Shown in pieces: positions 52,322 through 60,933 of a stretch of DNA of 64,000 nucleotides. The DNA lies in contig NZ_SUME01000006.1 in NCBI RefSeq assembly GCF_005048855.1, positions 186,001-250,000 of the forward strand. The letters run 5' to 3'. This stretch comes from Sphingobacterium olei. Its GTDB lineage: Bacteria; Bacteroidota; Bacteroidia; Sphingobacteriales; Sphingobacteriaceae. Made by a program: the position numbers and the translations under genes. Numbering within the stretch: position 1 is the stretch's first letter; each line of letters begins with the position of its first letter. Below the pieces are notes generated by a model. That model worked only from the letters and a program-made list of their open reading frames with translations. It did not search any database and had not been told where the DNA came from.

Positions 52322-53146
52322 CTACGGGATAGTCGTACTGATCGTTGTAGCTGCTATCTTCTCACCAAAGAATATCCTTGCTTTTTCAGCGAAGTCAGCT
52401 GCATCATCTGTCGTGTAAAAGGTTAAATTCCCTCCCTTGCTACACGCTTGTTCGACTTCGGGATGGCGCATGAGATAATTGGTAAGGCTATTTGCAACAA
52501 GCTCTCCCTGGGCAAGTATGGTAACTCCTTTCGGTACGTATTGCTCGATAACAGGGAGCAGTAATGGGTAATGTGTACACGCGAGCACTAATGTGTCAAT
52601 ACCTGTTGACTGCGATAGTATTTCGCGAATATCCTTCTCCACGAAATATGCCGCACCTTCACTCTGAATTTCATTGTTTTCTACCAAAGGAACCCAAAAA
52701 GGACAGGCGTGCTGATACACCGCTATGTCAGGGAAAAACTTTTGAATCTCAATTTTATAGGATTCCGATAATACAGTACCCGGCGTCGCAAGGATTCCTA
52801 TTTTGTTTGTCTTTGTATATTGATCGATCCGTTCTGTAGTAGGTCTTATTACGCCTAAGATCTTTTTTCCTGAAGGGAGATCTTTCTGTTGTATAGTACG
52901 CAAAGCTTTCGCTGAAGCTGTATTGCAAGCTAATATTACCAAATTACACCCCAGATCGAATAGTTTGAAAACACACTCTTTTGTGAACTCATATACGGTT
53001 TCAAATGATCGGGTGCCATAGGGCACTCGAGCGTTGTCACCCAGGTATATATAGTCGTATTGGGGAAGTTGTTTGTGTATTTCTTTGAATACGGTCAAAC
53101 CTCCATAACCAGAATCAAAAATACCTATCGGACCGTTTGTATTCAT
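52322..53146 (-). CDS. murI: Glutamate racemase
   Basis: From the ATG at 53146 the protein has 274 residues; an upstream TTG lies within a hairpin and was rejected. It has GIFDSGYGGLTVFKEI at the start, VILACNTASAKALR with one catalytic cysteine and DTLVLACTHYPLLLP with the other. It makes D-glutamate for peptidoglycan. Its ATG lies only seven bases after a strong hairpin (53153-53187) that probably terminates the upstream GH125 gene. Confidence 0.95.
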   Translation of the reverse strand: MNTNGPIGIFDSGYGGLTVFKEIHKQLPQYDYIYLGDNARVPYGTRSFETVYEFTKECVFKLFDLGCNLVILACNTASAKALRTIQQKDLPSGKKILGVIRPTTERIDQYTKTNKIGILATPGTVLSESYKIEIQKFFPDIAVYQHACPFWVPLVENNEIQSEGAAYFVEKDIREILSQSTGIDTLVLACTHYPLLLPVIEQYVPKGVTILAQGELVANSLTNYLMRHPEVEQACSKGGNLTFYTTDDAADFAEKARIFFGEKIAATTISTTIP

Positions 53147-53152
53147 AACAAA

Positions 53153-53187
53153 AAAGTGATTTGAGGGATAATCCCCCAAATCACTTT
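53153..53187 (-). terminator. Terminator of the GH125 gene, directly before murI
   Basis: On the minus strand AAAGTGATTTG and CAAATCACTTT (perfect 11-bp arms) flank an inner GGGAT/ATCCC stem, followed by TTTTTTG and the murI ATG. It could stop GH125 transcripts, and it lies in the murI leader. Confidence 0.8.
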
Positions 53188-53209
53188 CATGATAGTCGAG
53201 ATTATTCCG

Positions 53210-54622
53210 TTACGTAAGCAAAGATGGTTTTTCTTTATAAGTTTTCCATAACAATTCTCCAAATAATGTATTGGACCAGGCGAACCAGTGACGTGTGAAA
53301 TTTTTAGGATCATCCTTGTGGAAAGACTCATGCATAAATCCTGTATCACCATGGGTTTTCGCTAGGGTTTGAATACAAGAACGGATTTCATTGTCATCTA
53401 TAGAGGTAAATGCACGCATCGTAATAGCCATAGGCCAGATCATATCACGACCGATATGTGGGCCGCCTATCCCTTCAGCCGCTGTGCCCTTAAAGAAAAA
53501 CGGATTTTTTTCGGAGAGGATGAACTTACGTGTACGTTGATATACTTCGTCGTTAACATCAACGGCTCCTAAATAAGGTAAAGCAAGTAGTGAAGGTACA
53601 TTTGCATCGTCCATCATCAGGTAACTGCCGTACCCATCAACTTCAAATGCATATACGCGACCATGATCGGGATGGTTTATAATACCATATTTATTCACTG
53701 CGGCTTCAACTTCATTCGCAAGTGCCAGCATCTTGTCTGCTAATCCACCGTTGTCTTTTATGCTTTTTAATATTTCAGCAGACTGCCGTAAACTACTGAT
53801 GGCAAATAAATTTGACGGTATTAAGAACGGAAAAATGCTGCAGTCGTCTGATGGTCTAAAACTTGAGCAGATTAAACCCACCGGATTTACCGGATAGCCA
53901 TAGCCATCTACCTGGAGAGTATCGCTACCACGTGCGGTAGTGCGTTCAAATTTATAAGGTCCAAGGCTATCTTTACGTTGCTGCTCAATATAGGTCTTAT
54001 AGGTGTTTTCCTGCGCACGTAGCCATTCCGCATCGAAAGGGGTCGTATCACCAGTTTCTTTCCAATACGCATACGCTAGTCGAACCGGATAACATAAAGA
54101 ATCGATTTCCCATTTACGCTCGTGAATTCCCGGTTTCATATCGGTATGGTCAGTAAACCATTCCCCCTTTTTATTCGGATCGTTGTAAAACGCATTGGCA
54201 TACGGATCGATATTGATACATTGAGATTGTTTGTTAATTAATCCAAGGATGAGATTTTGCAGGTTTTTGTCTTTTTTCATGAACGGCAGATAAGGCCATA
54301 CCTGGGCGCTGCTATCGCGTAACCACATGGCATCAATATCCCCAGTGATAACATAGGTTAATTTTTTTGATGCGGTAGATTCATCGTAAATGGTGGTATC
54401 TAAGGTATTGGGAAAGCAATTGTTAAATAGCCAGCCAAGTTCCTTATTAGAGACCTTTTTTTGAAATTCAAGGATCGCATTTTCAATGACTTGGCTTGTA
54501 AAATGTCTTTTATCTTTTGCCACTCGAACTGTAGGGTAGTTTAATTCGGCGAAAGAGAGCTTACTTGCTAGCATACCTGCACCCAATAATCCGGAGTTTT
54601 GAAGAAAAGTTCTACGTTTCAT
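53210..54622 (-). CDS. Exported GH125 alpha-mannosidase
   Basis: The 470-residue protein has a Tat-like signal start (MKRRTFLQNSGLLGAGMLAS) and the GH125 (DUF1237) catalytic domain: GDIDAMWLRDSSAQVWPYLP and LAKTHGDTGFMHESFHKDDP. GH125 enzymes are metal-independent exo-alpha-1,6-mannosidases, used to degrade mannose-rich glycans. With the GH29 fucosidase this suggests use of host or plant glycans. The leader of this gene is duplicated (54617-54744). Confidence 0.9.
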   Translation of the reverse strand: MKRRTFLQNSGLLGAGMLASKLSFAELNYPTVRVAKDKRHFTSQVIENAILEFQKKVSNKELGWLFNNCFPNTLDTTIYDESTASKKLTYVITGDIDAMWLRDSSAQVWPYLPFMKKDKNLQNLILGLINKQSQCINIDPYANAFYNDPNKKGEWFTDHTDMKPGIHERKWEIDSLCYPVRLAYAYWKETGDTTPFDAEWLRAQENTYKTYIEQQRKDSLGPYKFERTTARGSDTLQVDGYGYPVNPVGLICSSFRPSDDCSIFPFLIPSNLFAISSLRQSAEILKSIKDNGGLADKMLALANEVEAAVNKYGIINHPDHGRVYAFEVDGYGSYLMMDDANVPSLLALPYLGAVDVNDEVYQRTRKFILSEKNPFFFKGTAAEGIGGPHIGRDMIWPMAITMRAFTSIDDNEIRSCIQTLAKTHGDTGFMHESFHKDDPKNFTRHWFAWSNTLFGELLWKTYKEKPSLLT

Positions 54623-54744
54623 ATGTGTATTATTTGATTTTTAATGGCTATATGGAATATCCATGTGTGTTTGTGTTTCGGAAACATGAACATTTCATAT
54701 GTGTATTTTTTGATTTTTAATTGTCATATGGAATATACCCATGT
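54617..54744 (-). repeat. Direct duplication of the GH125 leader, including the start codon
   Basis: A roughly 50-base segment occurs twice (54617-54666 and 54693-54744) with small differences. On the minus strand each copy ends in ACACATATGAAA. The copy near the gene contains the true ATG; the distal copy has the same ATG and opens a 16-codon frame ending TAG. The copies are 76 bases apart. The gap 54623-54967 (345 bases) otherwise holds only the TACTTTTG box at 54904. Confidence 0.75.
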
Positions 54745-54903
54745 TTTGTCACCGAAGGTGCCAGAGATATTTCATTAAATTTATCATAATGTTTATAATA
54801 TATAACCAAGCACAAGATGCAATTTATTTTTGAGAAATAAAAGAAGAAAAAACGTTTTAGCATGCAATACGTTCATTTATTCCATTAATAATATAAATTG
54901 AAG

Positions 54904-54911
54904 TACTTTTG
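54904..54911 (+). promoter_or_regulatory. Candidate -7 box for the Wzi/RemB-like gene
   Basis: TACTTTTG matches TAnnTTTG exactly, 56 bases before the ATG at 54968. No TTTG -33 box at the expected spacing was seen. Confidence 0.45.
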
Positions 54912-54967
54912 CGTATACTTTAGGTATAGAATTTGATATTCACAATAACTTTTAATTGTATTACTTT

Positions 54968-56602
54968 ATGAAGCCTAGCTTACTTTTCTTATCCTGTTGC
55001 CTCTTTTTAACGGTATTCTTTGGTTTGTCTAATTTGATTGCCCAAGTAAAAAACCAACCGTACTCTTACCAGCACAGTCAAAAATATAATGAAATTTTGT
55101 ACAGTCCAAATACGCGGCTTCATACCTCTTCTAAACCTTTTCTTTTTCGAAACGAATTGTTAGTAAAATACGATTCATTAACGAGTATGCACAAAACGTC
55201 TTCGGACAATTGGTTTATGCGTAAACTATTTAATGAACATTTGGTTGAAGTGAATAAAGAGGATCACACTTTTTATTTGGATTTTTTGCCCGATTTTCAG
55301 ATCGGTTCCGAACTGATAAACAGCGACAAAAGAACAACCTGGCTAAATACACGAGGATTACAGGCGGGGTTAACGATTAAAGATAAATTTACGTTCTATG
55401 CTAATTTCTTTGAGAATCAAGCCGTATTTCCCAATTATCTAGATGATTACATGGGTGTAAATGAGGTAGTTCCGGGACAGGGTGCAGTAGAAAATTTATC
55501 TAATCACAAAAAGGATTGGATGTATGCAACGGCAAGTTTGACGTACGATTTCAGCGACTATTTTCAATTAACCTTAGCCTACGATAAAAATCATATCGGA
55601 GATGGCTATCGGTCGATGTTATTATCCGATTTTTCTTCAAATTATACGCATTTAAAATTTACTGGTAATATTGGTAATGTACAGTATACCTCCATTTGGG
55701 CCTATATGCTAGATCCCAAAAATCCAAGAAGGGATTCGTTGGATTCAGGAGGCCGTTTCGGAGATGGTATCAAATGGGGAGCCTTTCAGTATTTGGATTA
55801 TAATGTCAATAATCGTTTATCGATCGGATTGTTTCAATCCGTTATATGGGCGAATTCCAATCAGGCAGGCTACAGAGGTTTTGATTTTAATTATATAAAT
55901 CCTGGTATTTTATTAAGACCCGTCGAATCGACGAATTCAACTTCTCCGGATAAAATGTTTATGGGATTAAATGCGAAATATAAGGTGCTCAAAAATGCAA
56001 CTGCCTATGGGCAGTTTTTACTGGGTGAATTTACTGCCAAAGAATTTTTTGGTGGAAATGGATATGCGCACAATAAATGGGGAGTGCAATTGGGTGTAAG
56101 AGGCTATGATGCCTTCGGAATAAGAAACTTGAATTTTTTAGCTGAATATAATGTCGCCCGACCGTATACGTATCAACATTTTGTGTCAATATCTAATTAT
56201 AGTAATCACGGTGAACCGTTGGCGCATCCGCGGGGAGCAAATTTTCACGAAGTGCTAGGAATAGCGAATTATTCTTGGAATAGATTTGATTTTTCTCTGC
56301 AAGGTGTTTACAGTCGCTTTGGAACAGACCCAGCCGATGGAAGCAATATGGGAGGAGATATTTTCCAATCCTATAGAACGATACCTAATATGTATGGTAA
56401 TTCCATTGGACAAGGGATAGAAAATAATTTGTATTATGCCGATGCAAAGGCAGCCTATGTATTGAATCCCAAGTATAACCTCCGTCTTGAGGTAGGGTAC
56501 ACCCAACGATTTAGATATATCGAAGACCAAACCGCACAAAAATCAGGTGTCATATCGGTAGGACTTCGTTCGAGTTTCCGTAACTTCTATGGTGATATGT
56601 AA
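54968..56602 (+). CDS. Outer-membrane beta-barrel protein of Wzi/RemB-like type
   Basis: From the ATG at 54968 the precursor has 544 residues with a Sec signal (MKPSLLFLSCCLFLTVFFGL... ending IAQ); a TTG at 54956 would add four. The mature protein has alternating aromatic beta-strands, ending SVGLRSSFRNFYGDM with strong aromatic content, as in outer-membrane barrels. YDKNHIGDGYRSMLLSDFSS resembles Wzi capsule-assembly and RemB gliding proteins. It could attach or display a surface polysaccharide. aroQ follows at 56649. Confidence 0.6.
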   Translation: MKPSLLFLSCCLFLTVFFGLSNLIAQVKNQPYSYQHSQKYNEILYSPNTRLHTSSKPFLFRNELLVKYDSLTSMHKTSSDNWFMRKLFNEHLVEVNKEDHTFYLDFLPDFQIGSELINSDKRTTWLNTRGLQAGLTIKDKFTFYANFFENQAVFPNYLDDYMGVNEVVPGQGAVENLSNHKKDWMYATASLTYDFSDYFQLTLAYDKNHIGDGYRSMLLSDFSSNYTHLKFTGNIGNVQYTSIWAYMLDPKNPRRDSLDSGGRFGDGIKWGAFQYLDYNVNNRLSIGLFQSVIWANSNQAGYRGFDFNYINPGILLRPVESTNSTSPDKMFMGLNAKYKVLKNATAYGQFLLGEFTAKEFFGGNGYAHNKWGVQLGVRGYDAFGIRNLNFLAEYNVARPYTYQHFVSISNYSNHGEPLAHPRGANFHEVLGIANYSWNRFDFSLQGVYSRFGTDPADGSNMGGDIFQSYRTIPNMYGNSIGQGIENNLYYADAKAAYVLNPKYNLRLEVGYTQRFRYIEDQTAQKSGVISVGLRSSFRNFYGDM

Positions 56603-56648
56603 GGAGATAATAGGTATATTTACACACACGTCCTAAACATATTTATTG

Positions 56649-57065
56649 ATGAACAAAATACTTATTCTTAACGGTCCAAATCTGAATCTTTTAGGTGTCC
56701 GGGAGAAAGGAATTTATGGAAACCAGTCGTTTGAAGAATATTTCGAGACGCTGAAATCACTGTACACACATATTGATTTGACGTATTTTCAACACAACTG
56801 CGAAGGGGCAATTATAAATAAATTGCATGAAGTTGGCTTTGACTATGATGGGATCGTATTAAATGCCGGGGCGTATACGCACACATCAATTGCGATAGCA
56901 GACGCTATTGCTGCGATCAATACGCCGGTAGTTGAAGTACATATTACCAATGTGCATCAACGCGAAGAATTTAGGCATTATTCCTATCTTTCAAAAAATT
57001 GCAAAGGTGTGATTTTAGGTTTTGGTCTTAATAGCTATCGGTTAGCCGTAGAAAGTTTCTTGTAA
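56649..57065 (+). CDS. aroQ: Type II 3-dehydroquinate dehydratase
   Basis: The 138-residue protein (ATG at 56649; a TTG just before it adds one residue) matches AroQ: ILILNGPNLNLLGVREKGIYG (Tyr), YFQHNCEGAIINKLHE, GIVLNAGAYTHTSIAIADAI and VEVHITNVHQREEFRH. It dehydrates 3-dehydroquinate in the shikimate pathway. It is 46 bases after the Wzi/RemB-like gene. Its stop codon lies in a strong hairpin. Confidence 0.96.
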   Translation: MNKILILNGPNLNLLGVREKGIYGNQSFEEYFETLKSLYTHIDLTYFQHNCEGAIINKLHEVGFDYDGIVLNAGAYTHTSIAIADAIAAINTPVVEVHITNVHQREEFRHYSYLSKNCKGVILGFGLNSYRLAVESFL

Positions 57066-57105
57066 AAGACCGAAATCCGTTCCTTAAGGCGGATTTCGGT
57101 CTTTT
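57064..57105. terminator. Bidirectional terminator between aroQ and the Bcr/CflA gene
   Basis: AAAAGACCGAAATCCG (57064-57079) and CGGATTTCGGTCTTTT (57090-57105) are perfect 16-bp arms. It overlaps the stop codons of both genes. Confidence 0.9.
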
Positions 57106-58303
57106 ATAGATTTATTTCTACATTGTTGCTTACATATAAGTGTAAGAATAATGAAACAACAGCACAACCACACATAACCGAAAGCATGGGATATACTGTA
57201 TCGTTATGAAAGTAACTTACTAACCCAGATGTCAGTGCTCCGATCCCCATTTGAATACACCCTAAAAGCGCAGAAGCACTCCCCGCTAAAGCTTTGAAAG
57301 GAGAGAGGGCGATTGCTGAAGTGTTCGGAAAAATAAACCCATGACCAAATAAGTATAGAAATATGAGCCCGAGCATAATGGAGAATGTCATTGTATTTGT
57401 TGCCAATCCCAAAACCATAGCTACCCCTACGATAGATTGCCAAATGTTAGCTACTTTACTGATTTGAGCACTGTTCCATTTTTTTAGTAATCTCCTGTTA
57501 AGTTGCGTCGCTATGACCATGGCGGATGCTACAAAAGCAAAAGCAAGACCGTACTCACGCTGTGTCAGTCCGTAAAACTGTTGCATAACAAAAGATGAAC
57601 CCGCTAAATAACCATACATACCCGCGGAAGCAATTGATCCGATAAAGCAGTATGAAAGGAATGTTTTATTCGTGAAAACTTCCCAGTATTTGGCGGTGAT
57701 GGCCTTCGGCTTCAACGAAAAGGCCCTGTCACCGACGTACGATTCCGGTAAAAAGAAATAGGTGCTCAGAAATATCAACACTGCAATGATGCAAAGTGTC
57801 AAAAAGATATAGTGCCAATCCAGATGACTTAATAAAAAAGCACCAACACTGGGTGCAAGAATAGGTGAAATCGCAATAACCAGCATAAGGAGACTGAAAA
57901 CCCGAGCAGATTCCCTAGGTTCGTAATAGTCTTGTACCATAGCACGCGAAGCAACCATCCCTGCACAGCTTCCCAATGCCTGTAAGAAACGAAGGAAAAT
58001 AAGATGTTCAATATCTCGCGTCAATAAACAGAGTAGTGTTGTACCAATATAAATCCCCAATCCCACCAACAGTGGTTTTTTACGGCCATATTTATCGAGT
58101 AGTGGCCCATAGATCAGCTGTCCGATCGCAATACCTACGAAAAAGCTTGTAAGTGATAGTTGAACATTTTCTACAGTAGTCGAAAAATCATTAGCAATAG
58201 TATGAAATGCCGGGAGATACATGTCAATAGAGAACGGGCCAAGTGCGGCCAGCAATCCCAAAATAAATAACGTAAGTGTTCTATTCGAACGGAGCTTATG
58301 CAT
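57104..58303 (-). CDS. Bcr/CflA-family MFS multidrug exporter
   Basis: The 399-residue protein has about twelve membrane helices: FILGLLAALGPFSIDMYLPA near the start, GQLIYGPLLDKYGRKKPLLVG as the MFS signature, and ALGSCAGMVASRAMVQDYYE of the Bcr/CflA group. FSIDMYLPAF and the RAMVQD motif are characteristic. It is expected to export drugs or metabolites such as cysteine or bicyclomycin with proton antiport. Its upstream neighbour on this strand is lgt, which has its own terminator. Confidence 0.92.
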   Translation of the reverse strand: MHKLRSNRTLTLFILGLLAALGPFSIDMYLPAFHTIANDFSTTVENVQLSLTSFFVGIAIGQLIYGPLLDKYGRKKPLLVGLGIYIGTTLLCLLTRDIEHLIFLRFLQALGSCAGMVASRAMVQDYYEPRESARVFSLLMLVIAISPILAPSVGAFLLSHLDWHYIFLTLCIIAVLIFLSTYFFLPESYVGDRAFSLKPKAITAKYWEVFTNKTFLSYCFIGSIASAGMYGYLAGSSFVMQQFYGLTQREYGLAFAFVASAMVIATQLNRRLLKKWNSAQISKVANIWQSIVGVAMVLGLATNTMTFSIMLGLIFLYLFGHGFIFPNTSAIALSPFKALAGSASALLGCIQMGIGALTSGLVSYFHNDTVYPMLSVMCGCAVVSLFLHLYVSNNVEINL

Positions 58304-58321
58304 CGATTAAATTTTTTCTAT

Positions 58322-58355
58322 AAAAAATACGGCTCTTCTTTGAAGAGCCGCGTAT
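58322..58355 (-). terminator. Intrinsic terminator of lgt
   Basis: On the minus strand GGCTCTTC and GAAGAGCC pair around AAA with flanking ATAC/GTAT, followed by a T-run. It lies two bases after the lgt stop. Confidence 0.85.
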
Positions 58356-58356
58356 G

Positions 58357-59193
58357 TTAAGATTTTTTTGCCGTTTCTTTTGGTTTCCTCAATATGAGAT
58401 ATAGGCCTACTATAATGAATGGTATACTTAATACCTGTCCCATATTGAAGGTCATATCATTTTCAAAAGCTTCTTGATTTTCTTTGAAAAATTCGATAAC
58501 AAATCGAATGGTAAATAATATTACTAAAAATATACCAAATAATAAACCAGGTTTTGATTGTTGGTTTTTTTGATACATCACCCATAGAAGCACGAATAAT
58601 AAGATATAGCCCAATGCTTCGTAAAGCTGAGCCGGATGTCTTGGAATGCTATCTTCCTGCGTAAATACGACAGCCCAGGGTAAGCTTAGATCTGCTGGTT
58701 TTCCTAAGATTTCAGAATTGAAAAAATTACCGATACGTATAAAAGCGCCTGCAACAGGAACGACTAGGACCAGCTTGTCTGCAATCCATAAGAAATCTGT
58801 TTTCGTTTTGCGCGCGTACATATAGAGTGCGGTCAAAATACCGATTGCACCTCCGTGAGAGGCCAGACCCATAAACCCTGTTAATTCCCAACTCCCATTT
58901 ATTTTTCGGAAGGGTAATATCATTTCCAAAGGGTGTTGGATGTAATAGTTGAACTCATAGAATAAACAATGGCCAATACGTGCACCGATCAATGTACCCA
59001 AGAAGATATAAATTGTTAATTTATCAAGATCCTCCTGAGATTTTCCCTCGCGCTTGAACACCTTGAGCATCAATACATAGGAGACCGCAAATGCCAACAA
59101 CCAGCATAGGGAATAATACCTTAATCCAAATGATCCAATTTTGAATATTTCTTGATCAATATTCCAATGAATTACATTAAAAATAAAATCCAT
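58357..59193 (-). CDS. lgt: Prolipoprotein diacylglyceryl transferase
   Basis: The 278-residue membrane protein has the Lgt motifs GARIGHCLFYEFNYY, GLASHGGAIGILTALYMYAR, FIRIGNFFNSEILGKPADLS and RHPAQLYEALGYILLF. It attaches diacylglycerol from phosphatidylglycerol to the lipobox cysteine, the first step in maturing lipoproteins such as those at 18188 and 49039. The conserved Arg-Ile-Gly-Asn segment is intact. It is divergent from the M42 peptidase gene. Confidence 0.96.
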   Translation of the reverse strand: MDFIFNVIHWNIDQEIFKIGSFGLRYYSLCWLLAFAVSYVLMLKVFKREGKSQEDLDKLTIYIFLGTLIGARIGHCLFYEFNYYIQHPLEMILPFRKINGSWELTGFMGLASHGGAIGILTALYMYARKTKTDFLWIADKLVLVVPVAGAFIRIGNFFNSEILGKPADLSLPWAVVFTQEDSIPRHPAQLYEALGYILLFVLLWVMYQKNQQSKPGLLFGIFLVILFTIRFVIEFFKENQEAFENDMTFNMGQVLSIPFIIVGLYLILRKPKETAKKS

Positions 59194-59266
59194 AAATAAA
59201 ATTTTGAGTTGTAAATATAAGCTTATAATTTTATTTTAAAGACCCAACCGCAGTATCTTCAGATTA

Positions 59267-59274
59267 TATTTTTG
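59267..59274 (+). promoter_or_regulatory. Candidate -7 box for the M42 peptidase operon
   Basis: TATTTTTG matches TAnnTTTG and lies 45 bases before the ATG at 59320. No TTTG -33 box at the usual spacing was seen. Confidence 0.4.
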
Positions 59275-59319
59275 GATTAGCTGAATAATTTTTAATTTGT
59301 GACCAAACAATAGATTACG

Positions 59320-60438
59320 ATGGCAAAGAAGAGTAATAAAGAAGAAAGTACCCACCAAACTGTGGTTACAACAGAATCATTAGCATTTTTTGAAAAATAT
59401 ATTAATAACCCGTCTCCTACAGGGTTTGAATGGGAAGGTCAACGGCTGTGGCTTGACTACTTAAAACCCTATGTAGATAAGACGTATATCGATAATTACG
59501 GAACAGCAGTCGGCATTATTAATCCCGATGCTAAATATAAAGTAGTCATTGAAGCCCATGCAGACGAAATTTCCTGGTTTGTGAACTATATTACGGGCGA
59601 CGGATTGATTTATGTGATACGAAATGGCGGTTCCGATCATCAAATTGCGCCCTCCAAACGTGTAAACATCCATACAGACAAGGGAATCGTAAAGGCTGTT
59701 TTTGGATGGCCTGCGATTCACACCCGATCGGGAGAGAAAGAAGAAGGACCATCGCTTAAAAATATCTTTTTAGACTGTGGATGTACTTCAAAGGAGGAAG
59801 TAGAGGCATTAGGTATCCATGTAGGTACCGTCGTGACCTATGAAGATGAGTTTATGGTCTTGAACGATCGATATTATGTCGGGCGCGCGTTAGATAATCG
59901 TGCCGGTGGTTTTATGATTGCTGAAGTAGCCCGTTTGTTGAAAAAAAATAAGAAGAAGCTTCCCTTTGGTTTATACGTTGTGAATTCCGTGCAAGAAGAA
60001 ATTGGGCTTCGTGGAGCGGAGATGATTGCCGACTATATTAAACCGAATGTCGCTATTGTGACAGATGTAACCCATGATACACAAACTCCAATGATCAATA
60101 AGATTACACAGGGTGATCTCGCTTGTGGAAAAGGTCCTGTGGTTTCTTATGCACCAGCGGTGCAAATTAATCTCAACAGGTTGCTCATTTCGGTTGCTCA
60201 ACAGCATTATATTCCATTTCAACGTCAAGCTTCATCACGCTTTACGGGAACAGATACCGATGCATTCGCATATTCGAATGGTGGCGTCCCCTCAGCATTG
60301 ATTTCTTTGCCCTTACGGTATATGCATACGACTGTGGAAATGATTCATAAGGAGGATGTAGACAATGTAATCCGTTTAATTTATGAAACGGTGTTGACTA
60401 TACAAAAAGATCAGGATTTCCGTACCTTTAGTAATTAA
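59320..60438 (+). CDS. M42-family metallopeptidase
   Basis: The 372-residue protein has the M42 aminopeptidase layout: IEAHADEISWFVNYI (metal His and Asp), RALDNRAGGFMIAEV (bridging Asp), VNSVQEEIGLRGAEM (catalytic and metal Glu), VTDVTHDTQTP and YMHTTVEMIHKEDV (metal His). M42 proteins are tetrahedral aminopeptidases or endoglucanase-like peptidases that trim peptides in the cytoplasm. The DUF3467 gene follows after 14 bases and is probably co-transcribed. Confidence 0.9.
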   Translation: MAKKSNKEESTHQTVVTTESLAFFEKYINNPSPTGFEWEGQRLWLDYLKPYVDKTYIDNYGTAVGIINPDAKYKVVIEAHADEISWFVNYITGDGLIYVIRNGGSDHQIAPSKRVNIHTDKGIVKAVFGWPAIHTRSGEKEEGPSLKNIFLDCGCTSKEEVEALGIHVGTVVTYEDEFMVLNDRYYVGRALDNRAGGFMIAEVARLLKKNKKKLPFGLYVVNSVQEEIGLRGAEMIADYIKPNVAIVTDVTHDTQTPMINKITQGDLACGKGPVVSYAPAVQINLNRLLISVAQQHYIPFQRQASSRFTGTDTDAFAYSNGGVPSALISLPLRYMHTTVEMIHKEDVDNVIRLIYETVLTIQKDQDFRTFSN

Positions 60439-60452
60439 TATTTATTCACAAA

Positions 60453-60776
60453 ATGATGAACGATAACAATCAAAACAACCCAGATAACAACGAGATCAGC
60501 ATAGAATTGAGTGAAGAAACTGCCGAAGGAATTTATTCTAATTTGGCCATTATAACGCATTCCAATACAGAATTTGTAGTAGATTTTATTCGTATTATGC
60601 CAGGTGTACCGAAAGCGAAGGTGAAATCAAGGATTATCCTTACTCCAGAGCATGCTAAACGTTTGCTTGGAGCCCTGCAAGACAATGTCAATCGCTTCGA
60701 AAGTCAAAATGGGGCTATAGATTCCAGAGATGTTCCTTTTCCACTTAATTTTGGCGGACCGAAAGGAGAAGCCTAA
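60453..60776 (+). CDS. DUF3467 domain protein
   Basis: The 107-residue protein matches DUF3467: IELSEETAEGIYSNLAIITH, then EFVVDFIRIMPGVPKAKVKS and TPEHAKRLLGALQDNV. These proteins are small, cytoplasmic and of unknown function. It follows the M42 gene by 14 bases and ends in a strong terminator. Confidence 0.92.
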   Translation: MMNDNNQNNPDNNEISIELSEETAEGIYSNLAIITHSNTEFVVDFIRIMPGVPKAKVKSRIILTPEHAKRLLGALQDNVNRFESQNGAIDSRDVPFPLNFGGPKGEA

Positions 60777-60782
60777 TTCTGT

Positions 60783-60824
60783 AATAGAAATGGTCTTATA
60801 TATTGTAAGACCATTTCTATTTTC
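60783..60824 (+). terminator. Intrinsic terminator of the M42-DUF3467 unit
   Basis: AATAGAAATGGTCTTA (60783-60798) and TAAGACCATTTCTATT (60806-60821) are perfect 16-bp arms around 7 bases, ending in a T-tract. Confidence 0.9.
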
Positions 60825-60933
60825 CGAGTTCATATTTACATCACGTTAGGGCAAATTGGTATCAATTTTGCACCTCTTCCCTTATTAACTGAGATTAATA
60901 CAGATCTTTTCCGAAAAAAAATAGTAAAAATTT

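Noticed and set aside
54617..54744. CRISPR-like repeat
   Set aside because: There are only two copies and they include the gene start codon, which is a leader duplication and not an array.
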